This document shows, one piece after another, positions 31,122-38,010 of a stretch of DNA of 38,010 bases. The notes beneath the pieces were generated by a model. That model ran no database searches and was not told where the DNA came from. It was given only the letters and a program-made list of their open reading frames with translations. The stretch is taken from the NCBI GenBank assembly GCA_024698505.1, contig JAILRE010000036.1, positions 1-38,010 on the forward strand, written 5' to 3'. The position numbers and the translations under genes were made by a program. The stretch comes from Clostridiales bacterium. GTDB taxonomy: Bacteria > Bacillota > Clostridia > Christensenellales > CAG-138. Each line of letters starts with the position of its first letter. The stretch's first letter is position 1.

Positions 31122-31819
31122 ACGATACCTCCGTCATTGAGAAATTTTTTATATGCGTTGCCGTACTTGGTATAGGAGCCCGGATAGATCTTGAGCTTGT
31201 CCAGTATGCCCGAAAGCCAAAGCGGCATAGCGTCCTGTATTTTGAGTTCCATTATATAGGTCCCGTCCTCGAGGAGCTTCTGCCCGTGGGCGCCGTGCAT
31301 GAGGTCGAGATCGTCGGTCCTGAACGTTACGTTCGAATCGAAGGTGAGCCTGAGCTGCGGATCCTCCGTCCCGACGTAGGCTATCCTGTCGTAACAGAGC
31401 ACCATCGCGGGGGCAAGGCCCTCGTAGAAATAGAGCACCCAGTCGATCTCCTCGAATATCTGGCTCCATCTGGAGGGGATAACGCCGTTGACGAGGTACT
31501 CCATCGCCTCGCCGTAGGGCAGTATCTCGCGCCGTTTATGCACCATGCCCATGAGCTTCTTCTTGAGCTCTATGAAGGCGGGGCTGTCCATAGTGGGTAT
31601 GCCGTAGGTGCGAAGGCGCAGCTTTTCCTTGTATTTGGGTTTCTCTATGGATTCCCTTATAAGGCGGAAATTCGGAGTATCGAAATAGATATTGCAGACC
31701 TTCGTCAGCCCGTACTTGTCCGCTTCCATGCGGCCCTCGAGCTCCTTGACGAGCCCTTCGTGCTGCTCATTCGTCAATATGTATTTGATCTCTTTTCTTT
31801 CGAATACGGATTCCGACAT
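31118..31819 (-). CDS. VTC-domain (polyphosphate polymerase-like) protein
   Basis: 233 residues, a single VTC domain. It has the basic/acidic tunnel pattern of triphosphate-tunnel enzymes: ERKEIKYIL (7-15), VCNIYFDTPNFRLIRESIEKPKYKEKLRLRTYG with the Lys/Arg pairs, AFIELKKKL, RREILPYGEAMEYL, VLCYDRIAYVG, LRLTFDSNV and the late IMELKIQDAMPLW. In yeast Vtc4 this fold makes polyphosphate from ATP; the bacterial relatives are assigned the same role mainly by similarity. It is coupled to the DUF4956 gene. A TGGTATAAT extended -10 box at 31853-31861 provides transcription. CotH-type partners found in some such loci are not here. Confidence 0.9.
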   Translation of the reverse strand: MSESVFERKEIKYILTNEQHEGLVKELEGRMEADKYGLTKVCNIYFDTPNFRLIRESIEKPKYKEKLRLRTYGIPTMDSPAFIELKKKLMGMVHKRREILPYGEAMEYLVNGVIPSRWSQIFEEIDWVLYFYEGLAPAMVLCYDRIAYVGTEDPQLRLTFDSNVTFRTDDLDLMHGAHGQKLLEDGTYIMELKIQDAMPLWLSGILDKLKIYPGSYTKYGNAYKKFLNDGGIV

Positions 31820-31852
31820 ATTTCGCCCGCCGCCTGTTGTTTACTATACGGA

Positions 31853-31861
31853 TTATACCAT
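31853..31861 (-). promoter_or_regulatory. Extended -10 promoter of the VTC-DUF4956 pair
   Basis: On the minus strand TGGTATAAT about 33 bases before the ATG. Just upstream lies the inverted repeat TTGCCATT...AATGGCAA (31875-31896), which could be an operator or a weak terminator of the dipeptidase transcript. Confidence 0.5.
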
Positions 31862-31921
31862 CATATTGTGGATTTTGCCATTCAAAAAAATGGCAATCGT
31901 AAAACAAATTTTCAAACCCCC

Positions 31922-32839
31922 TTAAACGAGGGTCTTTGCGAAGCCGAGAAGGTTCCTCCAACACGCCTTTTCGAGCGCCTCCCCCGTTATTCCCACGCGG
32001 ACGAACGCCTCCGCAAGCAGCGGGAGCCCCGACGGATCTTTGAGGCCTTCGGGGTATCTGCCCATGCCGTCGAAATCGGAGCCGATCGCAAGGCAGTCCT
32101 CGCCGCCGACCTCGAGTATATGGGCGGCGTGGCGCGCTACGTCGTCCGCCGTGGCGAAATTGCTCTTCGTCAGCTGCTTATGATAGAAGTTCACGCCCAC
32201 GGTGCCGCCGCGCGCGGCGATCTGCTTTATGTGCGCGTCGCACAGGGAGCGCGGGGAATCGAAAACGGCCCTTGCGTTCGAGTGGGAGGCGAAGACCTTT
32301 ACGTCCTCATTGAGGACGTCGTCAATGCCGGCGTCGTTGAGGTGCGAAACGTCGACAGCCATATTGAGGCGCGCCATCTCTCGGACGATCTCCTTACCGA
32401 GGAAGGTAAGGCCCTTCCTGCCCCTCTTGACTGCGGGGTTCGCGAGCTCGTTCACGGTGTTCCAAGTGAGCGTCATCGCCCTTGCGCCGAGCGCGTGGGC
32501 GCATCTTAGAATATCGTCGTACCCGTTCAGGCACTCGCCGCCCTCGATCGTGAGCAGAGCCGCTATCCTGTCGCCGTTCTCGTCGAAATCGGGAGTGAGC
32601 TGCACCAGCTCCGGGTTATCGTTCAGCATGCGGCGGTACGCGTCCGCCATGCTGAGGAACTGATCGAGGCATGGGCGGCGGTGCTTTACGTCGATCCACG
32701 CGGCGAAGAGCTGGAGCTTGACTCCGCCCGCCTTCATGGCGGGGAGCGAAACGGCCTGACGGGAAGAAGGCTCCTTTATATCGTAGCCGTAATTCACCAT
32801 GCCGTATAGAAAATCACAATGCCCGTCGGCAAAAATCAT
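31922..32839 (-). CDS. M19 family membrane-type dipeptidase
   Basis: 305 residues from ATG 32839. A zinc dipeptidase of the amidohydrolase superfamily (renal dipeptidase-like). N-terminal metal ligands are in FADGHCDFLYG (H7, D9); then TIEGGECL (bridging Glu), MAVDVSHLNDAGIDDVL, FASHSNARAVFDSPRSLCD and AIGSDFDG. These cover the usual M19 metal and substrate set. No signal peptide, so it is cytoplasmic, probably acting on peptides. The frame is open to 32887, but the shorter form places the HxD motif correctly; the ribosome site is weak either way. It lies 69 bases after rny with an imperfect GGCCCC/GGGGCC hairpin between (32866-32894). Confidence 0.9.
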   Translation of the reverse strand: MIFADGHCDFLYGMVNYGYDIKEPSSRQAVSLPAMKAGGVKLQLFAAWIDVKHRRPCLDQFLSMADAYRRMLNDNPELVQLTPDFDENGDRIAALLTIEGGECLNGYDDILRCAHALGARAMTLTWNTVNELANPAVKRGRKGLTFLGKEIVREMARLNMAVDVSHLNDAGIDDVLNEDVKVFASHSNARAVFDSPRSLCDAHIKQIAARGGTVGVNFYHKQLTKSNFATADDVARHAAHILEVGGEDCLAIGSDFDGMGRYPEGLKDPSGLPLLAEAFVRVGITGEALEKACWRNLLGFAKTLV

Positions 32840-32908
32840 GCTCCACCAAACCTTTTCATGCAACAGGCCCCCATGCCTTTGCCGCACAGGGGCCGTTTTT
32901 GCTTGCTT

Positions 32909-34459
32909 TTACTTTGCGAATTCCACGGCCCTGGTCTCGCGGATGACGTTGACCTTGATCTGGCCGGGATACTCGAGCTCGGACTCGATGCGCTTTACGA
33001 TATCCTTCGCGAGGAGGATCGTATCGGCGTCGTTCACGTTCTCGGGCTTTACCATTATGCGGACTTCGCGGCCCGCCTGGATGGCGAAGACCTTGTCGAC
33101 TCCCTCGAAGGAGTTGGCGATCTCCTCCAGCTTTTCAAGGCGCTTGATGTAGTTTTCAAGCGTTTCGCGCCTTGCGCCGGGACGCGCCGCGCTGATGGCG
33201 TCGGCGGCCTGTACGAGCACGGCCTCGACGGTGTTGGGCTCCACGTCGCCGTGATGCGCCAGTATCGCGTGGACGATCTGGTTGTTCTCACGGTACTTCT
33301 TGGCGAGATCGCCGCCGATCTGCGCGTGGCTTCCCTCGACCTCGTGGTCGACGGCCTTACCGATATCGTGCAGGAGGCCCGCCCTCTTGGCGAGCTGGAC
33401 GTTCACGCCGAGCTCCACGGCCATGAGGCCCGCCAGATGCGCGACCTCGATGCTGTGCTTCAGCACGTTCTGACCGTAGCTGGTGCGGTACTTGAGGCGG
33501 CCGAGGAGCCTTACGAGCTCATGATGCAGGCCGTGTACGCCGACTTCGAATATGGCGGATTCGCCCGCCTCCCTGATCTGGTTGTCGACTTCCTTCCTGG
33601 CCTTCTCGACCATTTCCTCGATCCTCGCGGGGTGGATGCGCCCGTCGAGAATGAGCTTTTCAAGGGCTATCCTCGCGACCTCGCGCCTTACGGGATCGAA
33701 GCCGGAGAGTATGACGGCTTCGGGAGTATCGTCGATTATGAGGTCGACGCCAGTCGCGGTCTCGAGAGTCCTGATGTTGCGTCCTTCGCGGCCGATTATG
33801 CGGCCCTTCATTTCATCGTTGGGAAGGGGAACGACCGATATGGTCGTCTCTGCGACGTGATCCGCGGCGCAGCGCTGGATCGCCATCGAGATGATATTGA
33901 CTGCCCGCCTTTCCGCTTCGGCCTTGGCCTTGGCTTCGATATCCCTTATCATAAGGGTGGCGTCGTGACGGGCTTCCTTCTCTGCGTTGTTGAGGATGAT
34001 CGCCTTGGCTTCATCGGAGGTCATGGAGGCTACGCGCTCCAGTTCGCCCTTCTGCTTTTCAAACAGCTCCTTAGCCGTGGCTTCGAGCTTGTCGATCTCC
34101 TTCGTGCGTGCGTTGAGCTGCTCTTCGCGCTTCTCTATGCCCTCGAGCTTTTTATCAAAGCTCTCTTCCCTCTGCTGGAGACGGCGCTCGGCGCGCTGGA
34201 CTTCGTTCCTGCGTTCCTTGTTCTCCCTCTCCTGCTCCGTCTTGATGCGGTAAACCTCTTCTTTGGCTTCGAGTATGGTCTCTTTCTTCAGGGTCTCGGC
34301 ACGCTTCTGCGCGTCGTCGATCATCTTCTTTACCGCGTCCTCCGCCTTAGCGGTCTTCGCTTCGGCGATGTTTCGTCTGTAGTAATAACCTATCGCTGTT
34401 CCTATGCCGCCTCCGAGAAGAAGACCTGCGGCAATGAGCAGCCAGTGCCACCATTCCAA
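32909..34459 (-). CDS. rny: Ribonuclease Y
   Basis: 516 residues. The membrane-anchored endoribonuclease that starts mRNA decay in many Firmicutes. One N-terminal helix (5-27), a long charged coiled coil (about 30-190), the KH domain with [15 protein letters not shown], and the HD domain with the diagnostic [12 protein letters not shown], followed by the conserved C-terminal part ending [14 protein letters not shown]. The start codon is TTG at 34459, translating as MEWWHWLL, with GGAGG 8 bases upstream; the only near ATG is out of frame. It has its own good promoter. The M19 dipeptidase gene follows and may be co-transcribed. Confidence 0.96.
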   Translation of the reverse strand: MEWWHWLLIAAGLLLGGGIGTAIGYYYRRNIAEAKTAKAEDAVKKMIDDAQKRAETLKKETILEAKEEVYRIKTEQERENKERRNEVQRAERRLQQREESFDKKLEGIEKREEQLNARTKEIDKLEATAKELFEKQKGELERVASMTSDEAKAIILNNAEKEARHDATLMIRDIEAKAKAEAERRAVNIISMAIQRCAADHVAETTISVVPLPNDEMKGRIIGREGRNIRTLETATGVDLIIDDTPEAVILSGFDPVRREVARIALEKLILDGRIHPARIEEMVEKARKEVDNQIREAGESAIFEVGVHGLHHELVRLLGRLKYRTSYGQNVLKHSIEVAHLAGLMAVELGVNVQLAKRAGLLHDIGKAVDHEVEGSHAQIGGDLAKKYRENNQIVHAILAHHGDVEPNTVEAVLVQAADAISAARPGARRETLENYIKRLEKLEEIANSFEGVDKVFAIQAGREVRIMVKPENVNDADTILLAKDIVKRIESELEYPGQIKVNVIRETRAVEFAK

Positions 34460-34535
34460 AATCTATTCCTCCAATATATATGTAATATGCCCGACGAACA
34501 CAAACTATGTGCCCATACTATGGACATTCTACAAC

Positions 34536-34564
34536 ATTATAAATGACAAAGCCGTTTCCGTCAA
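34536..34564 (-). promoter_or_regulatory. Promoter of rny
   Basis: On the minus strand TTGACG (34559-34564), a 17-base spacer and TATAAT (34536-34541). Confidence 0.78.
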
Positions 34565-34583
34565 GGGAAAAAACCCGTTCGGA

Positions 34584-34654
34584 GCCCGAAATGTAGAATA
34601 TATATTCGGTTAACCCTGTTAGCCTGTTTATTTTTTCAAATTTCGGGCAGAATA
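34584..34654 (+). promoter_or_regulatory. spoVAC upstream region: nested dyads and possible forespore promoter
   Basis: GCCCGAAAT (34584-34592) is repeated inverted at 34640-34648; between them lie the palindromes GAATATATATTC (34596-34607) and GGTTAACC (34608-34615). GTTTA (34626-34630), 17 bases and CAGAATA (34648-34654) are each one base off the sigma-G pattern, and no sigma-A promoter is visible. Confidence 0.35.
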
Positions 34655-34723
34655 ACGGCAAAGCTTCAAGGACGAAAAGCCGTCTTTTCCGTCTTTGGAG
34701 ACTGTTTTTCGGGAGGTACGGCC

Positions 34724-35206
34724 ATGCATAAGCCGAGAAGGAAGCTTACTCCGTTTGAAAAGCGCGAGCACGCGGAATACCGCGAGCTGGTAAAGAAAAG
34801 GATGCCCCGGAGCAGGACGCTCCTCAGGTGCGCGATCGCATTCGCCGTCGGCGGCGCGATCTGCTGCCTCGGTCAATTTATAGGCGACGTCGGGACCGTG
34901 TTCCTGAAGCTCGACGAAAATACCCGCGGCAGCTTCGTTTCGGTAACGCTCATATTCATAGCCGCCCTGCTCACGGGAATTGGCGTTTACGACAGGATAG
35001 GGCGCTTCGCGGGAGCCGGCTCCGCAGTGCCGATAACGGGGTTCTCGAACTCGATCGTGGCCCCCGCTATGGAGCACAGGAGCGAGGGCATCGTAATGGG
35101 CGTATGCGCGCAGCTTTTCTCGATAGCGGGGCCTGTGCTGGTATTCGGGATAACGAGCTCGGTCGTGATAGGGCTGATAACATACTTCGTTCAGCTCTTG
35201 GGCTGA
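34724..35206 (+). CDS. spoVAC: Stage V sporulation protein AC
   Basis: 160 residues. SpoVAC is an inner-forespore-membrane protein needed for dipicolinic acid movement into and out of spores, and it behaves as a mechanosensitive channel. The family core is unmistakable: ALLTGIGVYDRIGRFAGAGSAVPITGFSNSIVAPAMEHRSEGIVMGVCAQLFSIAGPVLVFG. Four or so hydrophobic segments follow a basic N-terminus. GGGAGGT 7 bases upstream supports ATG 34724. SpoVAC is normally followed by spoVAD and spoVAE; neither is here, and the next gene is a Myb/SANT-like regulator. The organism is therefore a likely spore former, with the rest of the operon elsewhere or this being a second copy. Confidence 0.93.
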   Translation: MHKPRRKLTPFEKREHAEYRELVKKRMPRSRTLLRCAIAFAVGGAICCLGQFIGDVGTVFLKLDENTRGSFVSVTLIFIAALLTGIGVYDRIGRFAGAGSAVPITGFSNSIVAPAMEHRSEGIVMGVCAQLFSIAGPVLVFGITSSVVIGLITYFVQLLG

Positions 35207-35294
35207 GTTTTCATAATCTGACAAAACAGTACATATTCTTAAAACACGTACGGCGAAAAGCCGGGAAAGGCTGCCCATTCGGCAGGTATCTGAT

Positions 35295-35900
35295 ATGAAG
35301 AAAAGCGGTTGGACAAAGGAAGAAACGGAGCTGCTCTTCGGCCTTGCGGAAAGCTCTAAGGCAGAGGGCGGCTCGCTTACGGAGGTATTTCACAGGGTCG
35401 CCGAGCTGACAGGCAGGCGGCCCGACAGCGTGCGCAACCGCTATTACGCGGGCCTTTCCGAGCTTGGGATACCCTCGGCGAGGTACGTCCCCTTCACGGG
35501 GGAAAGCTCGAAGCAGCTGATAATCGGTATGCTGAAGCTGATCTCGCGCGGGTATTCGGTAAGAAAGGCGGCGCTTGAGCTTGCGGACGGCGACGTTTCG
35601 CTCATGCTGAGGTTCCAGAACAAATACCGCTCCCTTCTGACGCGGTCGCCCGAGCTTGTGGAGCAGACCGCAAGGGAGAACTCCCTCCTCCCCGCCCTCT
35701 CGCGGGCGAAGCGGAGGACTTGTTCCCGAAAAGCCGAAAAAGCTCCTGCGGCGGACGCGGAGCTTGCTTGCGAGCTGAAGCTTCGGCACGAACAGCTGGT
35801 GCTCCTCGAGGCCATGGCGAGGAAGCTCTGCGAGCTCGACAGCGAGCTCGTTTCAAGAGCCGTCCTCGGCGACGATCTCCCCGCCGCGCAGGGGGAATGA
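35295..35900 (+). CDS. Myb/SANT-like DNA-binding protein, possibly RsfA-related
   Basis: 201 residues. The first 60 residues form a Myb/SANT-like helix-turn-helix (GWTKEETELLFGLAESSKAEGGSLTEVFHRVAELTGRRPDSVRNRYY), with the spaced tryptophan and aromatic residues of that fold. The middle (LISRGYSVRKAALELADGD) looks like a second small helical unit; the rest is helical and charged. RsfA, a prespore-specific regulator of sigma-F genes in Bacillus, has a comparable N-terminal part, so a sporulation role is plausible next to spoVAC but unproven. The ribosome site is weak (CAGGT 8 bases upstream). It lies 88 bases after spoVAC on the same strand and is followed by a strong terminator. Confidence 0.75.
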   Translation: MKKSGWTKEETELLFGLAESSKAEGGSLTEVFHRVAELTGRRPDSVRNRYYAGLSELGIPSARYVPFTGESSKQLIIGMLKLISRGYSVRKAALELADGDVSLMLRFQNKYRSLLTRSPELVEQTARENSLLPALSRAKRRTCSRKAEKAPAADAELACELKLRHEQLVLLEAMARKLCELDSELVSRAVLGDDLPAAQGE

Positions 35901-35908
35901 AGGCGCAA

Positions 35909-35945
35909 AAAAACTCCGCTGTGGGTATGCCGCAGCGGAGTTTTT
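35909..35945. terminator. Bidirectional terminator after the Myb-like gene
   Basis: A 13-base stem (AAAAACTCCGCTG with CAGCGGAGTTTTT) around an 11-base loop; serves converging genes. Confidence 0.9.
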
Positions 35946-35956
35946 ATGCTTTTTGC

Positions 35957-36607
35957 TTAGAAAATGAAGAACAGCCTTGCGATGCCGGTGGGAGCTATGC
36001 ACCATTTGCCGTGCATCTTGATGAGGACGAGGTTGACGTCCGCCTCGCGCGTTTCGCCGTTCTGCTTGTAGGTGATGTGAACGCTGACATTCTTGCCGGT
36101 GTTGACCTTCTTGACGCCGAGCTGCTCCGCGATCTCGCCGAGCTGAGCCTGAGTCAGATCCTCGGTATCGGTGATCTTGTACTTGACCAAACGCAGCTTG
36201 GTTTCGCCGTACCTGAGGTCGTACGCGTCGCGCATATCCTGCTTGTATTCCTTGATGGTGGAATCCTCGTTATCCTTGAGCATCTTCTTCAGCTCGGCCT
36301 GGGGAAGGTAATCGACCACATTCTCGACCTTGCCGCCGAACCAGTTCTTGAGCACGCCGCTGACGGTGCTCTTGATGCTCCTGCCGCCGAAAATCGAGCA
36401 AAGGAGCGCGATGACCACTATCGCGATAATGGCGGCGGCGATCACGCCGACGGTCTTATGTCCGCCGGGTATCTTCGAAGGGGCCGCCTCGGGCGCGGCC
36501 GCGGCCGCAGTCTCCGCGGCGGGAGCGGCGTTTTCGATCTTCGCTCCGCAGTTGGTGCAGAAGACGGCGTTGTCATCTAATTTGGCTCCGCACTTGTTGC
36601 AAAACAC
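35957..36607 (-). CDS. Zinc-ribbon membrane protein, unknown function
   Basis: 216 residues. An N-terminal zinc ribbon (FCNKCGAKLDDNAVFCTNCGAKI; two CxxC pairs, residues 3-20), an Ala/Pro-rich linker, one membrane helix (about 52-72), and a C-terminal domain of about 140 residues (IKSTVSGVLKNWFGGKVENVVDYLP...VHITYKQNGETREADVNLVLIKMHGKWCI) that resembles DUF4878/NTF2-like lipoprotein domains with a terminal Trp-Cys. The ribbon would be inside and the large domain outside. The start codon is GTG at 36607 with AAGGAGGT 5 bases upstream. It lies 11 bases after the 139-residue membrane protein gene. Confidence 0.85.
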   Translation of the reverse strand: MFCNKCGAKLDDNAVFCTNCGAKIENAAPAAETAAAAAPEAAPSKIPGGHKTVGVIAAAIIAIVVIALLCSIFGGRSIKSTVSGVLKNWFGGKVENVVDYLPQAELKKMLKDNEDSTIKEYKQDMRDAYDLRYGETKLRLVKYKITDTEDLTQAQLGEIAEQLGVKKVNTGKNVSVHITYKQNGETREADVNLVLIKMHGKWCIAPTGIARLFFIF

Positions 36608-36618
36608 GGTGGACCTCC

Positions 36619-37038
36619 TTATTCGGCCATGTACTTGTTGATGAGATCGTCAACAACGGGCACATTGATGGAGCTCTGGTTGAGAGCCTTGAAGCCCAGC
36701 AGCAGGAACAGTACCGTCCTGATGATGGAGAGCGCCGAGGTGATGACGTTGAGTATCTTGCTGATGATGGAGATGGAGAAGCCGCCGCCGAATACGTAGC
36801 AGATACTGTCAATGAAGCCGATGAGGCTCGGGATTAGTCCGAGAAGAGCCGTCAGTATAGAGAAGCAGACGAGCAGCGCGACGGATTTAACGGCGCTCTT
36901 TTTCAGCCAGGCATTCTCCTCGAAAAGAAGAACGTAGCCCGCGAGCAAAATCGCCGCAACGTAGCCGCCAAAGAGAGCGGCGAAGAACAACATGGCTCCG
37001 AGAAGCCCGACAGAGATACCCATTCTGGTCTTTTGCAT
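36619..37038 (-). CDS. Small integral membrane protein, unknown function
   Basis: 139 residues with about four hydrophobic segments (8-38, 51-73, 75-92, 100-116) and a short polar C-terminus (NQSSINVPVVDDLINKYMAE). Not recognised. GGAGG 9 bases upstream supports ATG 37038. A TATAAT at 37067-37072 on the minus strand could give it its own transcription start; the -35 box is poor. It sits between two genes for zinc-ribbon proteins on the same strand, and the same domains (ribbon plus small membrane protein) often occur together in Clostridia. Confidence 0.8.
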   Translation of the reverse strand: MQKTRMGISVGLLGAMLFFAALFGGYVAAILLAGYVLLFEENAWLKKSAVKSVALLVCFSILTALLGLIPSLIGFIDSICYVFGGGFSISIISKILNVITSALSIIRTVLFLLLGFKALNQSSINVPVVDDLINKYMAE

Positions 37039-37077
37039 GATACTGAACCTCCAAAAAATATTTCAAATTATAAACAC

Positions 37078-37102
37078 GGGAAAAGGCCAAAGGCCTTCTC
37101 CC
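37078..37102 (-). terminator. Weak terminator or processing hairpin between zinc-ribbon genes
   Basis: GGGAAAAGGCC and GGCCTTCTCCC pair, with one mismatch, around AAA. On the minus strand it is followed by CGTGTTTATAATTTG, a poor T-run. Confidence 0.5.
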
Positions 37103-37119
37103 GGTCTCGTCCTATTTGG

Positions 37120-37593
37120 TTACAGCGTGTCTACAGGCTTGCCGCAGGAGGTGCAGAACCTCGCGCCCGGATCGAGCACGGTGCCGCACTGAGAGCAGGT
37201 GAGAACTTCCTCGGCAGTCACGGGCTCGGCCTCTTCGGGCTTTGCCATCGGCGCGCCGCAGGAGCTGCAGAAAGCAACGTTGGATGCGACCTCAGCGCCG
37301 CACTTCTCACAGCGGACGACGCCCTTGATCTCCTGGATCTGCTTCTTGAAGTTGGCTATCTTGGTCTCCGCATCCTTGATGCCGGTGATGAGCTGAGCAA
37401 AGCCCTCCTCATAATCCTCGGCATGGAGGGAAGCGTAGAGCTTGCCGATCTCGGTATAAGCGTTGTTGATGCGCTTCTCCTCGTCGGAGATCGAACCGTT
37501 CAGCTTGGCAATGCTTGCCATCTCCTGGGTCTTCTGGATAGCAGCCTGGCCCGCGTTGGAGATCTTCTTTCCCAATTCGTCAAAAAACGACAT
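37120..37593 (-). CDS. Protein with helical N-terminus and two zinc ribbons
   Basis: 157 residues. Residues 1-90 are helical and charged, with coiled-coil tendency (LGKKISNAGQAAIQKTQEMASIAKLNGSISDEEKRINNAYTEIGKLY; ETKIANFKKQIQEI). Two zinc ribbons follow: RCEKCGAEVASNVAFCSSCG (94-113) and TCSQCGTVLDPGARFCTSCG (132-151), four CxxC pairs in all. No membrane helix. Such helix-plus-ribbon proteins are common in Clostridia but uncharacterised. GGAGG 7 bases upstream and a near-consensus promoter support strong expression. It is the first of three similar-type genes next to the rRNA operon end. Confidence 0.85.
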   Translation of the reverse strand: MSFFDELGKKISNAGQAAIQKTQEMASIAKLNGSISDEEKRINNAYTEIGKLYASLHAEDYEEGFAQLITGIKDAETKIANFKKQIQEIKGVVRCEKCGAEVASNVAFCSSCGAPMAKPEEAEPVTAEEVLTCSQCGTVLDPGARFCTSCGKPVDTL

Positions 37594-37631
37594 AGTATTA
37601 CCTCCTCTTGGAACATTGTTTTTAGATGAAA

Positions 37632-37684
37632 GGACATTTTGTCCCTTATAAATATATTATAGCACAGGAAAGCCGATAAATCAA
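37632..37684 (-). promoter_or_regulatory. Promoter of the zinc-ribbon gene, with dyad
   Basis: On the minus strand TTGATT (37679-37684), a 17-base spacer and TATAAT (37656-37661). Downstream, in the leader, lies the perfect dyad GGACATTTTGTCC (37632-37644), a candidate operator. Confidence 0.7.
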
Positions 37685-37739
37685 TAATTATTTTATGTTG
37701 AGGAAAAAGATATGTTGCGAGGGATGATTCATGTGCTTT

Positions 37740-37757
37740 CTGCCTATCCTCCCATGC
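37740..37757 (-). repeat. Duplicate of the 5S rRNA 3' end
   Basis: CTGCCTATCCTCCCATGC occurs here and again at 37928-37945, where it is the end of the 5S rRNA gene. The 18-base direct repeat brackets the rRNA terminator and a palindromic element. Confidence 0.85.
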
Positions 37758-37860
37758 TCCGCCGTTGCAAAATCAAAGATTTTGCACTGCAAGTATCGCA
37801 CGGCAATTAACCGCGCGATACTTGAGCAGGCTCTTGCTTGGATGGGGGGGATGGGCAGGT
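37758..37860 (-). repeat. Palindromic intergenic element
   Basis: Two stem-loops side by side: TGCAAAATC-AAA-GATTTTGCA (37766-37786, perfect) and CTGCAAGTATCGC...GCGATACTTGAGCAG (37787-37829, with inner CGG/CCG pairs). A G-rich stretch (37841-37857) can pair roughly with the duplicated 5S end, closing the whole element into one fold. No coding capacity. It looks like a short dispersed repeat, but copy number cannot be seen from one window. Confidence 0.6.
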
Positions 37861-37880
37861 GACGGAGAACAAAGGAAAGA

Positions 37881-37910
37881 AAAACAGAGACGCGTTTGCG
37901 TCTCTGTTTT
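37881..37910 (-). terminator. Terminator of the rRNA operon
   Basis: AAAACAGAGACGC pairs perfectly with GCGTCTCTGTTTT around GTTT, with T-rich sequence after it on the minus strand, 20 bases past the 5S end. Confidence 0.9.
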
Positions 37911-37929
37911 CCTTTGGGATCCGGCAGCT

Positions 37930-38010
37930 GCCTATCCTCCCATGCCGTCGCCAGCACAGTACTTTCGGTGTATGAGGGCTTAACTTCTGTGTTCGGGATG
38001 GGAACAGGTG
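37930..38010 (-). rRNA. rrf: 5S rRNA, 3' part (gene continues beyond the window)
   Basis: On the minus strand the sequence begins CACCTGTTCCCATCCCGAAC, the conserved loop B/C region of bacterial 5S, then ACAGAAGTTAAG and CCGAAAGTACT, and ends with GGGAGGATAGGC. About 80 of the usual 117 bases are present; the 5' end and the rest of the rRNA operon lie to the right. The exact mature 3' end is uncertain by a few bases. Confidence 0.95.

Noticed and set aside
32866-32894. Hairpin between rny and the M19 dipeptidase as a terminator
   Set aside because: The stem is short with a 17-base loop, and no T-run follows on the minus strand; co-transcription is more likely.
37688-37983. Short frames on both strands beside the 5S gene
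   Set aside because: They run through the rRNA terminator, the palindromic element and 5S itself; no ribosome sites or coding pattern.
1-38010. CRISPR array, tRNA genes, riboswitch, prophage or defence island
   Set aside because: No regularly spaced repeats, no tRNA T-loop/anticodon patterns, no known aptamer cores in the leaders, and no phage or nuclease/toxin gene sets were found on reading.

Overview
The window reads as about 38 kb of ordinary chromosome from an anaerobic, Gram-positive Firmicute of the class Clostridia, probably uncultured and of gut or rumen type. The support is a sporulation gene (spoVAC), RNase Y, a BlaI/BlaR1 pair, an Lgt/lipobox lipoprotein system, a BmrCD-like ABC exporter, arginine deiminase and a dockerin-bearing surface protein. 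Coding sequence is GC-rich, while promoters are AT-rich with near-consensus sigma-A boxes and most genes have strong AGGAGG-type ribosome sites. Placement below class is inference. No phage, complete insertion sequence, CRISPR array or tRNA gene was seen.

Layout. 1-3.3 kb (-): two secreted proteins, one cut by the window edge and one of 976 residues with cohesin-like, MucBP/InlB-B-like and dockerin regions. 3.5-5.6 kb (-): an in-frame lipoate-protein ligase plus M20 peptidase fusion on an apparently leaderless transcript, back to back with an MscS channel gene (+). 6.6-9.1 kb (-): a blaI-blaR1 style operon whose sensor carries a propeller-like ectodomain. 9.3-10.6 kb (-): an M28 aminopeptidase ending in an octamer repeat. 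10.6-15.6 kb (+): an amino acid:cation symporter, then hflX (with a JAMM-type N-terminal domain), a thymidylate kinase, a glycerophosphodiesterase and a small unknown gene. 15.6-18.7 kb (-): fba, DUF1292, lgt and a lipoprotein. 18.9-21.3 kb (+): tadA and ygiQ. 21.4-25.1 kb (-): a heterodimeric ABC exporter. 25.3-26.5 kb (+): arcA. 26.6-30.2 kb (-): two lipoproteins flanking an ECF sigma factor that is fused to a second domain and has its own ECF-type promoter. 30.4-34.5 kb (-): DUF4956 and VTC-domain genes, an M19 dipeptidase and rny. 34.7-35.9 kb (+): spoVAC and a Myb/SANT-like regulator. 36-37.6 kb (-): three genes encoding zinc-ribbon and membrane proteins. At the right edge is the 3' part of a 5S rRNA gene (-), followed by a terminator, a palindromic repeat and a duplicate of the last 18 bases of 5S.

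Most genes are core metabolism, RNA and translation functions, with an envelope theme: five surface proteins share Pro-Thr-Glu/Ala-rich linkers, and Lgt itself has a long charged repeat tail. I do not see a multi-gene defence or mobile system. The candidates for unusual biology are domain fusions (LplA-M20, sigma factor plus C-terminal domain, JAMM-HflX, propeller BlaR1), a leaderless back-to-back promoter pair, the ECF autoregulation site, and the repeat element beside the rRNA operon.
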